A DNA stretch of 64,000 bases from Natronococcus sp. A-GB1. Its GTDB lineage: Archaea > Halobacteriota > Halobacteria > Halobacteriales > Natrialbaceae. Both the position numbers and the translations under genes were made by a program. The DNA lies in NCBI RefSeq assembly GCF_029688845.1, contig NZ_JARUKW010000003.1, positions 62,001 to 126,000 on the forward strand, in the 5' to 3' direction. Shown here piece after piece: positions 8,581 to 16,991 of this stretch (positions within the stretch are counted from its first letter, which is position 1; every line of letters begins with the position of its first letter). The notes under the pieces are model-generated. The model was not told where the DNA came from. It made no database searches and saw only the letters and a program-made list of their open reading frames with translations.

Positions 8581-9813
8581 TTAGCCCGCCTCCTCGAGCG
8601 CCAGCAGTCCCTCGTCGGTGAGGACGTACACCACGCCGTCGCCGACGATCGGCTGTGCGAAGTAGACCGAGTCGTCGTAGGCGAAGCGTCGCTCGCCGGT
8701 GTTGGCGTCGATCGCGACCAGTTCGGCGTACTGGTAGCCGAGGTAGACGACGCCGTCGGCGACGACCGGCTCCACGTCGGGACTGTAGTCGGCCGTCCAC
8801 TCCCGCTCGCCGCGCTCGAGGTCGATCGCGTGCAGCGACTCCTCGCCGTCGGTGACGAACGCCGTCCCGTCGGCGACGGCCGCGCTGCCGTCGGTGGCGT
8901 TGCCGTCGAGGTCGTACTCCCACAGAGCGCTTCCGTCGGTCGGGTCGAACAGCGCGACACCCTCCCTGTCTGGGACGACGAGTCCCGCCTCCGTCGCCGT
9001 CGGCGGACGAAAGTTGCGGTAGTTGAGCGCGCTATCGGGGTTCGGGTCGGGCTGCTCGCTCCACCGCACCTCGCCAGTGTCGGCATCGAGGGCGACTAGA
9101 TCGCCGGGACGGCTCGAGACGTAGACCGTCCCCTCGCTGACGGCGGGACGGTTCGTTCCGCTCGAGCGTGGGTCGCCGATCGTGCGTTCCCACTCGAGGC
9201 GGCCGCTGCTCGCGTCGATCGCAACGACGCGGTCGGTCTCGGGAACGACCGCGTATACGGTCCCGTCCGCGGCGACGGGCGAGGGCTCCCGTGGCGCTGA
9301 CCCGGACCAGCGCCGGGTCTCCTCGCCGGGAGCGTGCCAGCGCTCGGTGCCGATCGATCGACCGAACAGTTCGTAGCCGCCGTCGGCGTTCAGTCCGTGA
9401 ACCCCCTCTCGACTGCTGACGGCGAGTGTGTCGCTCCGGTAGGCTTTCGCCGAGGCTCGAGCGGGCGTCGACCAGTACTGGCCCTCCCGCGTGAACCGGA
9501 TCTCGCCGCTCTCGCGATCGAACGCGACGAGGGACTGTCGGCCGACGCCGTACAGCGTTTCCCCAAGGAGTATCGGCGCCGTCAGCCCGTGCATCGGCGA
9601 CTCGGTATCCTGCTGCCAGGCGACCTCGACGCCGTCTTTCGGCCCCGTGGCGTCGGAGTTGTGTCCCGTACCAGCGGGATCGTATCGCGCCATCGGCCAG
9701 TCGTACCGACCGTCGTCGCCGTCGCTCGCGAGGGCCGCAGAGCCCACCGCGGCAGTTGCGGCCGTCGCACCCGTCACCCCGAGCCCCACCAGAAGCTGTC
9801 GCCTGGATAGCAC
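8581..9813 (-). CDS. Tat-exported PQQ-like beta-propeller protein
   Basis: 410 residues. The N-terminus MLSRRQLLVGLGVTGATAAT is a twin-arginine signal, so the protein is exported folded. The body has repeated propeller units such as VVAIDASSGRLEWERTIGDP, LVALDADTGEVRWSEQPDPN, LHAIDLERGEREWTADYSPD and LVAIDANTGERRFAYDDSVY: a strand, then D-x-x-x-G-x-x-x-W, as in PQQ/BamB-like repeats. Real PQQ cofactor binding cannot be inferred. Gene order suggests an operon with the membrane protein downstream. It is a paralogue of the lipoprotein at 18309-19511. Confidence 0.88.
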   Translation of the reverse strand: MLSRRQLLVGLGVTGATAATAAVGSAALASDGDDGRYDWPMARYDPAGTGHNSDATGPKDGVEVAWQQDTESPMHGLTAPILLGETLYGVGRQSLVAFDRESGEIRFTREGQYWSTPARASAKAYRSDTLAVSSREGVHGLNADGGYELFGRSIGTERWHAPGEETRRWSGSAPREPSPVAADGTVYAVVPETDRVVAIDASSGRLEWERTIGDPRSSGTNRPAVSEGTVYVSSRPGDLVALDADTGEVRWSEQPDPNPDSALNYRNFRPPTATEAGLVVPDREGVALFDPTDGSALWEYDLDGNATDGSAAVADGTAFVTDGEESLHAIDLERGEREWTADYSPDVEPVVADGVVYLGYQYAELVAIDANTGERRFAYDDSVYFAQPIVGDGVVYVLTDEGLLALEEAG

Positions 9814-9977
9814 GTTGGTCGCAGCGTTTACTCAATCGAGTAATATGTCTTCTGCTCGAGAGCAGCGTGATTGGATCGAACTGGGGCTCGAGCACGAACA
9901 CACGACAGTCGAGTATGAGAACCCGCGATGTGCCTCGGCGATACCGGAGTCCGTCGGTGAGCATCGGTCGCTTCGAA

Positions 9978-9989
9978 ATCCTTTTAGGC
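9978..9989 (+). promoter_or_regulatory. TATA-like promoter of the S24e-S27ae operon
   Basis: AATCCTTTTAGG, preceded by CGAA (BRE-like), lies about 40 nt upstream of the S24e start, leaving room for a short leader. Confidence 0.4.
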
Positions 9990-10024
9990 GCTACACGGGG
10001 ATACTAGCATAACTGAGCGATATC

Positions 10025-10342
10025 ATGGACGTCGACATCATTTCCGAAGAGGAAAACCCCATGTTGCACCGCACGGACGTAACCTTCGAACTGTCCCACG
10101 ACGACGCCACCCCGGAGCGACTCCAGGTTCGGGACAGCCTCGCGGCGAAGATGAACAAGAACGCCGACGAGGTCGTCGTTCGCAAGCTCGACACCAAGTT
10201 CGGGATGCGAAAGACCGTCGGCCAGGCGAAGGTCTACGAGTCGGCCGACCGCGCCCGTGACGTCGAGCAGGACCACATGCTCGAGCGCAACAAGATCGTC
10301 GGCGACGCCGACGACGCAGAGGCCGACGCGGAGGAGGCATAA
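10025..10342 (+). CDS. rps24e: 30S ribosomal protein S24e
   Basis: 105 residues beginning MDVDIISEEENPMLHRTDVT. The motif LxRxxVTFELSHDDATP...VRDSLAAKMNK followed by EVVVRKLDTKFGMRKTVGQA matches S24e, an archaeal/eukaryotic small-subunit protein absent from bacteria. The tail (ADDAEADAEEA) is acidic, as usual in halophiles. The stop codon directly abuts the ATG of S27ae, so the two are translated from one transcript; the downstream Kae1-Bud32 gene completes the classical archaeal cluster. Confidence 0.97.
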   Translation: MDVDIISEEENPMLHRTDVTFELSHDDATPERLQVRDSLAAKMNKNADEVVVRKLDTKFGMRKTVGQAKVYESADRARDVEQDHMLERNKIVGDADDAEADAEEA

Positions 10343-10477
10343 ATGGCTCGCTACGACCTCTACGATGACGACGGAAGCAAGAACCGCGAGGAATGTCCCC
10401 GCTGTGGCGACACCTTCCTCGCCGACCACGGCGACCGGCTGCACTGCGGGAAGTGCAGTTACACCGAGTGGGAGTAG
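10343..10477 (+). CDS. rps27ae: 30S ribosomal protein S27ae
   Basis: A 44-residue zinc-ribbon ribosomal protein starting [20 protein letters not shown]. It has CPRCG and [10 protein letters not shown], the four Cys of the S27ae zinc finger. Start ATG follows the S24e TAA with no spacer (TAAATG). The length is standard for archaeal S27ae, which lacks the ubiquitin fusion found in eukaryotes. Confidence 0.97.
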   Translation: MARYDLYDDDGSKNREECPRCGDTFLADHGDRLHCGKCSYTEWE

Positions 10478-10688
10478 CGAGGCATCGAGCGTGACGGGAT
10501 GCCTCGGCACATGCGAACGGGGAACGAAGTGACCCGTGAGCGAGCTGCGATGCGCCGAGCGAAGCGAGGGGCATCGGAAGACGCGAACGGCCAACGGCCG
10601 TGAGCGCGGCGACGTGTTGCCGGACGCGTAACGCGTCCCGACCGGTCGTTCTGTCGCGCCCTTACAGCGCACCACGATTCCACAAGCC

Positions 10689-12344
10689 GTGAGTTCTCAC
10701 ACCCGCGTTCTCGGCATCGAGGGCACCGCCTGGGCGGCCAGCGCAGCCTGCTACGATGCCACAACTGACGACGTCTTCATCGAGAGCGACGCCTACCAAC
10801 CCGAGAGCGGCGGTATCCACCCCCGCGAGGCCGCCGAGCACATGCACGACGCGATCCCTCGAGTCGTGGAGACGGCCCTCGAGCAGGCCCGGGAAACCCA
10901 CGACGGACCCGAGGACGAGCCGCCCGTCGACTGCATCGCCTTCTCTCGCGGACCGGGCCTCGGGCCCTGTCTGCGGATCGTCGGCACGGCCGCGCGGGCA
11001 CTGAGTCAGTCCCTCGACGTACCGCTCGTGGGCGTGAACCACATGGTCGCCCATCTCGAGATTGGCCGCCACACCTCCGGGTTCGACTCGCCGGTCTGTC
11101 TGAACGCAAGCGGCGCAAACGCCCACCTCCTGGCCTATCGCAACGGTCGCTACCAGGTGCTGGGCGAGACGATGGACACCGGCGTCGGCAACGCGATCGA
11201 CAAGTTCACCCGCCACGTCGGTTGGTCCCACCCCGGCGGGCCGAAAGTCGAGGCGGCGGCCGAGGACGGCGACTACGTCAGCCTTCCCTACGTCGTCAAG
11301 GGAATGGACTTCTCCTTTTCGGGGATCATGAGTGCCGCCAAACAGCGGTACGACGATGGTATCCCCGTCGAGGACGTTTGTTTCTCCCTGCAGGAGAACA
11401 TTTTCGGGATGTTGACCGAGGTCTCCGAGCGGGCCCTCTCGCTGACCGGCAGCGACCAACTCGTCCTCGGCGGCGGGGTCGGCCAGAACGCCCGACTCCA
11501 GGAGATGCTCGAGGAGATGTGCGCCCAGCGTGGCGCGAGCTTTCACGCGCCCGAACCGCGATTCCTGCGGGACAACGCGGGGATGATCGCCGTGCTCGGC
11601 GCGAAGATGTACGACGCCGGCGACACGCTCGCACTCGAGGAGTCGCGGGTGAATCCGAACTTCCGGCCGGATCAGGTGCCGGTATCCTGGAGAGCCGACG
11701 AGTCCGACCTGACCCTCGGCCGCGAGGAGGGCAGCGTCCAGGGTGCGGAAGCGCTCGTCGACCTCGAGCCCGAGGCGGGCCGGGTGACGAAGCGCCGCGA
11801 ACCCAAAACGTACCGTCACCCCGAACTCGACGAACGGCTCCGGCGCGAGCGAACCCGTATCGAGGCGCGACTGACGAGCCTCGCCAGACGAGAGGGCGTG
11901 CCGACGCCCGTGCTCTCGGACGTCGACGGACGCGACTCGCGGCTCGAACTCGAGTACGTCGGCCGGGAGGACCTTCGAACGGCGCTCTCGCCGGAACGGG
12001 TCCGGGAGGTCGCCGGGCACCTCGCGCGGCTCCACCGGGCTGGGTTCGTCCACGGCGACGTGACGACGCGAAACGTCAGAGTCGGCCGTGCGGACGGGGA
12101 CCGCGAGCACGACGGCACGAATCGAACGTCCCTCATCGACTTCGGGCTCGGCTACCACACCGACCACGTCGAGGACTACGCGATGGATCTGCACGTCTTC
12201 GACCAGAGCCTCGTCGGCACCGCCGACGATCCCGAACCGCTCCGGACGGCGCTCCGAGAGGGGTATCTCGAGGTCGGCGAGGAGCGTGTGCTCAAGCGCC
12301 TCTCGGACGTCGAGGGACGGGGCCGGTACGTCGACGACCAGTAG
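10689..12344 (+). CDS. kae1-bud32: bifunctional tRNA N6-threonylcarbamoyladenosine synthase / Bud32 kinase
   Basis: 551 residues with a GTG start at 10689. The N-terminal Kae1/TsaD half (1-330) has the metal-binding motif VGVNHMVAHLEIGRH and the nucleotide-binding NASGANAHLL; it transfers threonylcarbamoyl to A37 of ANN-decoding tRNAs. After a linker, the C-terminal Bud32 atypical kinase has FVHGDVTTRNVRV (catalytic Asp) and DFGLGYHTDHVEDYAMDLHV (DFG). The Kae1-Bud32 fusion occurs in several euryarchaea and forms the KEOPS core with Cgi121 and Pcc1, which are not in this window. About 210 bp separate it from S27ae. Confidence 0.97.
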   Translation: MSSHTRVLGIEGTAWAASAACYDATTDDVFIESDAYQPESGGIHPREAAEHMHDAIPRVVETALEQARETHDGPEDEPPVDCIAFSRGPGLGPCLRIVGTAARALSQSLDVPLVGVNHMVAHLEIGRHTSGFDSPVCLNASGANAHLLAYRNGRYQVLGETMDTGVGNAIDKFTRHVGWSHPGGPKVEAAAEDGDYVSLPYVVKGMDFSFSGIMSAAKQRYDDGIPVEDVCFSLQENIFGMLTEVSERALSLTGSDQLVLGGGVGQNARLQEMLEEMCAQRGASFHAPEPRFLRDNAGMIAVLGAKMYDAGDTLALEESRVNPNFRPDQVPVSWRADESDLTLGREEGSVQGAEALVDLEPEAGRVTKRREPKTYRHPELDERLRRERTRIEARLTSLARREGVPTPVLSDVDGRDSRLELEYVGREDLRTALSPERVREVAGHLARLHRAGFVHGDVTTRNVRVGRADGDREHDGTNRTSLIDFGLGYHTDHVEDYAMDLHVFDQSLVGTADDPEPLRTALREGYLEVGEERVLKRLSDVEGRGRYVDDQ

Positions 12345-12349
12345 CCCTC

Positions 12350-12571
12350 CTACTCGTTCCCCTCGGAGTCGGTCGTCGTGTCGATTCCGAGCAGGTAGTT
12401 GCCCCCGCAGAAACACGTCGTCGCGTTCTGGAGGAGACCGAGTCCGGCGATCCCCGCGATCGCCGCGCGACTGCGTTTCCCGTTCCGGTAGGCTGCTGCG
12501 GCGACCGCGACCAACCAGATCCCGAGCACGCCTCGAGCGATACGATCGAGTCCGCCGACGTTCCGTTCCAT
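12350..12571 (-). CDS. YgaP-like inner membrane protein (DUF2892 type)
   Basis: 73 residues starting MERNVGGLDRIARGVLGIWL. The N-x-G-x-x-D-R-x-x-R motif followed by two transmembrane helices (GVLGIWLVAVAAAAYR and AAIAGIAGLGLLQNATTCF) is typical of DUF2892/YgaP-like membrane domains, which in bacteria often accompany rhodanese or sulfur functions. Here the domain stands alone. A Cys pair near the end (TTCFCGGNYLLGID) is conserved in the family. It is convergent with the Kae1-Bud32 gene, with stops 6 bp apart. Confidence 0.85.
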   Translation of the reverse strand: MERNVGGLDRIARGVLGIWLVAVAAAAYRNGKRSRAAIAGIAGLGLLQNATTCFCGGNYLLGIDTTTDSEGNE

Positions 12572-12651
12572 ACGGGTCGGTCGGCACGGTCGCGGTTAGC
12601 TGTGTCGCCAAACCGGGAGTCTCTTGGGGTGACCGCTCGAGCGAACGACCG

Positions 12652-13299
12652 ATGAGCGACGTCCTCCTCACTGGCTACGAACCGTTCGGCGAGTTCGAGA
12701 CGAATCCCGCCCGCCAGCTCGCGACTCGACTCGGCGGGGCCGAGATCGGCGGGGCGAGCGTCGCGGGGGTCGACCTCCCCGTCGTCTTCGACCGCGCGTC
12801 CTCCCGGCTCGAGGAGGCCGTCGGCGAACACGACCCTGAAATCGTCTGCGCGCTCGGACTGGCCGGAGGGCGGCCGACGCTCTCGCTCGAGCGCGTCGGG
12901 ATCAACCTGCGGGACACCCGCGGGGTGGCGGATAACGAGGATCGCGAGGTCGTCGACGAACGGGTCGCCGAAGAGGGTCCCGACGCCTACTTCGCGACGC
13001 TCCCGTGCCGGAAGATGAAGGAGACGATGTGCGAGGCTGGCGTCCCGGCGCGGCTCTCGACCGACGCCGGCACCCATTGCTGTAACGACCTGCTGTACGC
13101 CGCGCGCCACCTCGTCGAGACGACCGACCGCGAGTTCGGGGCCGGGTTCGTCCACGTCCCGTTCTCCCACGAACAGGCGGCAGTCCGCGACGAGGGCGAA
13201 CCAAGTATGAGCCTCGAGGCGATGGAACGGGGGCTTCGCGTCGGGCTCGAGGTCGCGGTCGCCGACCGTCCGGTGGGAGGCTCGGAGCCGCCGGCGTAG
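12652..13299 (+). CDS. pcp: pyroglutamyl-peptidase I
   Basis: 215 residues starting at ATG 12652 (MSDVLLTGYEPFGEFETNPA). It removes N-terminal pyroglutamate from peptides. The C15 family signature is present: TGYEPFGEFETNPA at the N-terminus, LSLERVGIN with the catalytic Glu, DAGTHCCNDLLY with the nucleophile Cys (second Cys), and AGFVHVPF with the catalytic His. Length matches bacterial and archaeal Pcp (about 210). The longer upstream frame is arginine- and serine-rich shadow of other genes and is rejected. Confidence 0.95.
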   Translation: MSDVLLTGYEPFGEFETNPARQLATRLGGAEIGGASVAGVDLPVVFDRASSRLEEAVGEHDPEIVCALGLAGGRPTLSLERVGINLRDTRGVADNEDREVVDERVAEEGPDAYFATLPCRKMKETMCEAGVPARLSTDAGTHCCNDLLYAARHLVETTDREFGAGFVHVPFSHEQAAVRDEGEPSMSLEAMERGLRVGLEVAVADRPVGGSEPPA

Positions 13300-13389
13300 A
13301 GGTCGACCGCTCGAGAGCCGCGCCGGCGCCCGGTTTCGTCGCAGGCTGCGCACACAATACTCTTAATCGTGGGCGACGTTCGGTCGCGC

Positions 13390-13668
13390 ATGGCAGACAA
13401 GCCAACCTCCGGAGAGGTTTTCGGCGTACCGTACAACTTCGATCGGCCGAGCATGGGTCGGATGCTCTCCTCGTACTGGCAGCCCGGCGAGGGAATGCTC
13501 GTCGAGAAGCCGTTCGGCGTCGGTTACACGCTGAACCTCGCGAACTGGCGCTCGTGGATCGTCGTCGCGATCGCCGGCGCGCTCCTCTGGCAGGAACAGC
13601 AGGGCGTCACCGAGGGAACGGAGGGCACCGACGACGAACCCGTCGAAGTCATCGTCGACGACGACTGA
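13390..13668 (+). CDS. DUF5808-like protein
   Basis: 92 residues from ATG 13390 (MADKPTSGEVFGVPYNFDRP). The pattern FGVPYNFDRPS...SSYWQPGEGMLVEKPFGVGYTLN resembles DUF5808, which has a W-x-P-x-D/E-x-R-hydrophobic-P-K-x-x-G-x-G-x-T-hydrophobic-N motif, followed by one membrane-like segment (SWIVVAIAGALLW) and an acidic tail. Function unknown. A large palindromic repeat begins exactly at the stop codon. Confidence 0.8.
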   Translation: MADKPTSGEVFGVPYNFDRPSMGRMLSSYWQPGEGMLVEKPFGVGYTLNLANWRSWIVVAIAGALLWQEQQGVTEGTEGTDDEPVEVIVDDD

Positions 13669-13749
13669 TACGGATTGCTGTAACGATGTCCCGGCGCAAC
13701 CGCCGGTTCGGGTCGGGTTGCGCCGGAAATGACTTACAGTAAACCGTAT
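13668..13749. repeat. 82-bp imperfect palindrome (MITE/REP-like)
   Basis: Two 33-nt arms (13668-13700 and the complement of 13717-13749) match at most positions: both start ATACGG, share CTGTAA and end CCGGCGCAAC. The centre is a 16-nt GC-rich loop. The arms resemble those of the shorter palindrome behind uvrA. It may work as a bidirectional terminator or be a non-autonomous mobile element. Confidence 0.7.
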
Positions 13750-13856
13750 GAGCCTCGCCGCGTGCGGACGGCTGGTCCGCCCGCAGTCGATTTCGTCCGA
13801 GCCGACCACGTAGTAGCAACGCGAACCCTTTTTCGACGGATCTCCGATATACGGGT

Positions 13857-14063
13857 ATGGCATCGGAGAGGAGAACCGTCTGGGAGTACGAGACGGTTCG
13901 TCCGCCGCGCGCGGCGACGATGGAAGAGGCGAGCGATCCGAAAGAGCTGCTGAACGAACTCGGACAGGATGGCTGGGAGCTCGTCAGTACGGTCGAGTAC
14001 ACCGGCGGCGGAACCAAGTATCTCGTGTTTAAGCGGCCTGCGAGTGGTGACGGCGATGAGTGA
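13857..14063 (+). CDS. DUF4177-like protein (68 aa)
   Basis: A 68-residue protein starting MASERRTVWEYETVRPPRAA. The WEYETVR...LLNELGQDGWELVSTVEY...YLVFKRP pattern is that of DUF4177, a small alpha/beta domain of unknown function. The last 8 bp overlap the start of the next gene (ATG at 14056), so translation of the two is probably coupled. Confidence 0.85.
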   Translation: MASERRTVWEYETVRPPRAATMEEASDPKELLNELGQDGWELVSTVEYTGGGTKYLVFKRPASGDGDE

Positions 14064-15078
14064 GGAGTCCGACGAGAAGCAGGTCAGCACCGGCGACACG
14101 ATGCGCGAGCGGGCCGACGAAAGCAAGCTCAAGCTCTGGCTGATCGTCGGTGCGAACCGACAGTTCGTCACCGCCGTACTCGCGGTCGGGTTTTTCGTGC
14201 TGTTCATGCTCGGGAGTCTCCTCGACCCGACGCTCTCGGACCTGCTTCAGGAACGAGCCGTCATCGAATCGCTGTACACGCAGATGATCGGCGCGCTAAT
14301 CACCGGCGTCACCCTCGTCGTCACCATCAGCCAACTGATCATCTCCCAGGAGAACGGTCCGCTCGGCGAGCAGCGGACGCGGATGAGCGAGACGCTGGAC
14401 TTCCGCGGGTACATCAGGGAGCTCACCGGCAAACCGGCGCCGGCCGATCCGTCGGCGTTTCTCCGCGAGATCGTCGACGCGACCCAGCAACGCGCCGAAC
14501 GGCTCGACGAGGTCATGGAGTCGACCGACAACGAAGACCTCAGAAACGAAATCGACGAGTTCGTCGACAGTATCACGGGCAACGCCGAAACCGTCCGCGA
14601 GGAACTCGACGGCGCCAAGTTCGGCACGTTCGACGTCGTCTACGCATCGATGGACTACAACTACTCCTGGAAGATCTTCCAGATCGAGCGCCTGATCGCC
14701 GACTACGAGGACGACATCGATGAGGAGCAACGCGACGCCCTCGAGGACCTCCGAACCTCCTTCGCGATGTTCGGGCCCGCCCGAGAGCACGTCAAGACGC
14801 TGTACTTCCAGTGGGAACTGATCAACCTCTCGCGGTTCATCCTCTATGCAGCGATTCCGGCGCTGCTGGTCTCGGGGATGATGCTGGCGTTCGTCGACAC
14901 GGCGACGGTAACCGGGCGGATCCTCGGCATCGAAACGCTGCTCTGGCTCGTCGGCATAACGTTTACCATCACGCTCGTGCCGTTCTTCCTGCTGACCTCG
15001 TACATCATGCGGGTTGCGACGGCCGCGAAACGGACGCTGGCGATCGGCCCGCTGATCCTGCGGGACTCCCAGCGCTGA
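14056..15078 (+). CDS. membrane protein with large cytosolic helical domain
   Basis: 340 residues from ATG 14056 (MSEESDEKQVSTGDTMRERA), overlapping the DUF4177 gene. Two transmembrane helices near residues 40-60 (FVTAVLAVGFFVLFMLGSLL) and 80-100 (MIGALITGVTLVVTISQLII) are followed by a long acidic, mostly helical region (about 110-250), then two more helices (FILYAAIPALLVSGMMLAFV and LLWLVGITFTITLVPFFLLT). No channel or enzyme motif is clear. I do not recognise the family. Convergent with the oxidoreductase gene, whose stop is 21 bp away. Confidence 0.8.
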   Translation: MSEESDEKQVSTGDTMRERADESKLKLWLIVGANRQFVTAVLAVGFFVLFMLGSLLDPTLSDLLQERAVIESLYTQMIGALITGVTLVVTISQLIISQENGPLGEQRTRMSETLDFRGYIRELTGKPAPADPSAFLREIVDATQQRAERLDEVMESTDNEDLRNEIDEFVDSITGNAETVREELDGAKFGTFDVVYASMDYNYSWKIFQIERLIADYEDDIDEEQRDALEDLRTSFAMFGPAREHVKTLYFQWELINLSRFILYAAIPALLVSGMMLAFVDTATVTGRILGIETLLWLVGITFTITLVPFFLLTSYIMRVATAAKRTLAIGPLILRDSQR

Positions 15079-15099
15079 TCGCAGCCGACGCGAACAGCG

Positions 15100-16176
15100 C
15101 TATTCGACCGACACCGACGTCCCTTCTTCGCCGGAACGGTAGATCGCGTCGATCACGCGCTGGACCGTCAGGGCGTGCTCGGCCGTGTTCAGCGCCGGCG
15201 GTTCGCCCGTTTGTACGGCCTCGAGGAACCGCTCGTCGCTGCCCTCCCATCCGGTTCGGTCGAGCGAGCCGCCCGTCAGCGTCGAGTCGAAGAGGTGGTC
15301 GGTGCCCTGCGTGCCCGCCTGATACAGCGTCAGCTCCTCGCCCCCGAGCTCGAGCGCCGCGCCCGCCTCGGTTCCCCGAACGACGAAGTCGTTGGTTTCC
15401 TCCTGGTTCGCCGCCCAGGTGACCTCGAGCGAGATCGTCCGGTCGTCCGCACAGCGGATCATCGCCGTCGCCGAGTCCTCGACGTCGAACACCGCCTCGT
15501 CGGTCTCGTCGTACCAGTCGCCCGGATCGACGTAGTCGTCGCGGTGGCCGAACTCCGTGCGGGTGACCGCGAAGACCTCCTCGACGTCTGGGTAGTCCAT
15601 CAGGTACAGCGCGTAGTCGATCGCGTGGACGCCGATGTCGACGACGGCGCCCCCGCCCGACAGCTCGCGGTTGGTGAACCACGAGCCGACGCCGGGGATT
15701 CCCCTCCGGCGGACGTAGTTCGCGTCGACGTGGGTAACGTCGCCGAAGAAGCCCTCCGCCTGGTGGTCCTTGAACACCTCCGTCGCCGTCGAGACGCGGT
15801 TGTGGAAGTTGACCATACAGAATCCCTCCGACTCCGCGGCCGCGTCGGCGATCCGTTCGGCGCTCTCGAGGTCGCTCGCCAGCGGCTTCTCACAGAGAAC
15901 GTCGTACCCCCGCTCGAGGGCGGCAACGACCGCCTCCTCGTGGAAGGCGTTTGGCGTCGAGACCGCGACCGCGTCGAGGTCCTCGGCGTCGTACATGGCC
16001 TCGAACCCCTCGTAGCTCGTCGCGCCGTGGGTCTCCGCGAACTCCTCGCGGGCCGGCTCGATCAGGTCGGCACCCGCGACGACCTCGTGGCCGAGCGTCT
16101 CGGCGTTGGTCGCGTGGGTCTGTCCCATAAATCCGAGCCCGACTACCCCGAGCCGGACAGTGTCAGTATTACTCAC
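15100..16176 (-). CDS. Gfo/Idh/MocA family NAD(P)-dependent oxidoreductase
   Basis: 358 residues from a GTG start at 16176. The N-terminal Rossmann fold has LGVVGLGFMGQTHATNAETL, and the family signature LCEKPLASDLESAERI provides the conserved EKP lysine. The GVHAIDYALYLM segment supplies the His/Asp pair typical of inositol- or sugar-dehydrogenase type members. The enzyme should oxidise a polyol, sugar or related substrate, or act on a sugar nucleotide; the substrate cannot be read from sequence. It is monocistronic and divergent from the ITPase gene. Confidence 0.93.
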   Translation of the reverse strand: MSNTDTVRLGVVGLGFMGQTHATNAETLGHEVVAGADLIEPAREEFAETHGATSYEGFEAMYDAEDLDAVAVSTPNAFHEEAVVAALERGYDVLCEKPLASDLESAERIADAAAESEGFCMVNFHNRVSTATEVFKDHQAEGFFGDVTHVDANYVRRRGIPGVGSWFTNRELSGGGAVVDIGVHAIDYALYLMDYPDVEEVFAVTRTEFGHRDDYVDPGDWYDETDEAVFDVEDSATAMIRCADDRTISLEVTWAANQEETNDFVVRGTEAGAALELGGEELTLYQAGTQGTDHLFDSTLTGGSLDRTGWEGSDERFLEAVQTGEPPALNTAEHALTVQRVIDAIYRSGEEGTSVSVE

Positions 16177-16294
16177 ACGCCGAGTAAATCAGTACACCGA
16201 CGAAAGTGTTGCGAGTAGCGATCGGCAGCGACGGGGTCGTCGCTCACGTTGCGGGACCGACGAGGCTTTGGCGCGCCTGAACGGTGGTTCGTAC

Positions 16295-16840
16295 ATGACC
16301 GTCCGATTCGTCACGGGCAACGAGGGAAAGGTCGCAGAGGCCCGCGACTACCTCGAGGGAATCGACACCGTCGAGCAGGTCGAGTACGACTACACCGAGC
16401 TTCAGAGCGACTCGCTCGAGGAGATCGTCACCCGAGGGGCCGAGGAGGCCTACGCGGAACTGGGCCGCGAGGAACCGGTGCTGGTCGACGACACGGGACT
16501 GTTCGTCGAGGCGCTCGGCGGCTTTCCGGGCCCGTACTCGGCCTACGTCGAGGACACCCTCGGGATCGAGCGGGTCTGGCGACTCGCGAGCGAGGAGGAG
16601 AGCAGACGGGCCCGGTTCCGGACGGTACTGGCCTACGCCGACGAGGAGCGCACGGAGACGTTCGAGGGTGCGGTCGCGGGTACCCTGGTCGCACCCCGTG
16701 GCGAGGGCGGATTCGGTTACGATCCGATCTTCGAGTACAACGGAAGGACGTTCGCCGAGATGGACACCGAGGAGAAAAACGCCATCTCCCACCGCGGGCG
16801 GGCACTCGAGGCGTTCGCCGAATGGTACGGCGGACGGTAG
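16295..16840 (+). CDS. non-canonical purine NTP pyrophosphatase (ITPase, RdgB/HAM1)
   Basis: 181 residues from ATG 16295 (MTVRFVTGNEGKVAEARDYL). It hydrolyses ITP, dITP and XTP to the monophosphates, keeping deaminated purines out of nucleic acids. Family motifs in order: TGNEGKVAEAR, SLEEIVTRGAEEAY, VDDTGLFVEALGGFPGPYSA, FGYDPIFEYNGRTFAEM and EKNAISHRGRALEAF. Length is standard. The long upstream extension of the frame lies in the divergent promoter region and is rejected. Confidence 0.96.
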   Translation: MTVRFVTGNEGKVAEARDYLEGIDTVEQVEYDYTELQSDSLEEIVTRGAEEAYAELGREEPVLVDDTGLFVEALGGFPGPYSAYVEDTLGIERVWRLASEEESRRARFRTVLAYADEERTETFEGAVAGTLVAPRGEGGFGYDPIFEYNGRTFAEMDTEEKNAISHRGRALEAFAEWYGGR

Positions 16841-16991
16841 CTGACGAGTTCGCATTCTGCGGCCGGGCAGTCGAGCGTTCGTCCGCGACGGGACGAACGA
16901 CCGAGTCCTCGAGACTCCGTTACCCCCTCGGCGCCGACACTCCGTCGTGTCGACCACTACCGATTAGTACAACGGAGCGATAGCCACACCT

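Noticed and set aside
12088-12651. Long upstream extension of the pcp reading frame
   Set aside because: It overlaps Kae1-Bud32 and the YgaP-like gene and is Arg/Ser/Thr-rich; family alignment starts at MSDVLLTGYEPFG.
16841-16991. Possible TPP riboswitch ahead of thiDN
   Set aside because: I looked for the conserved thi-box segments and folding pattern and found none in the 150-bp leader.
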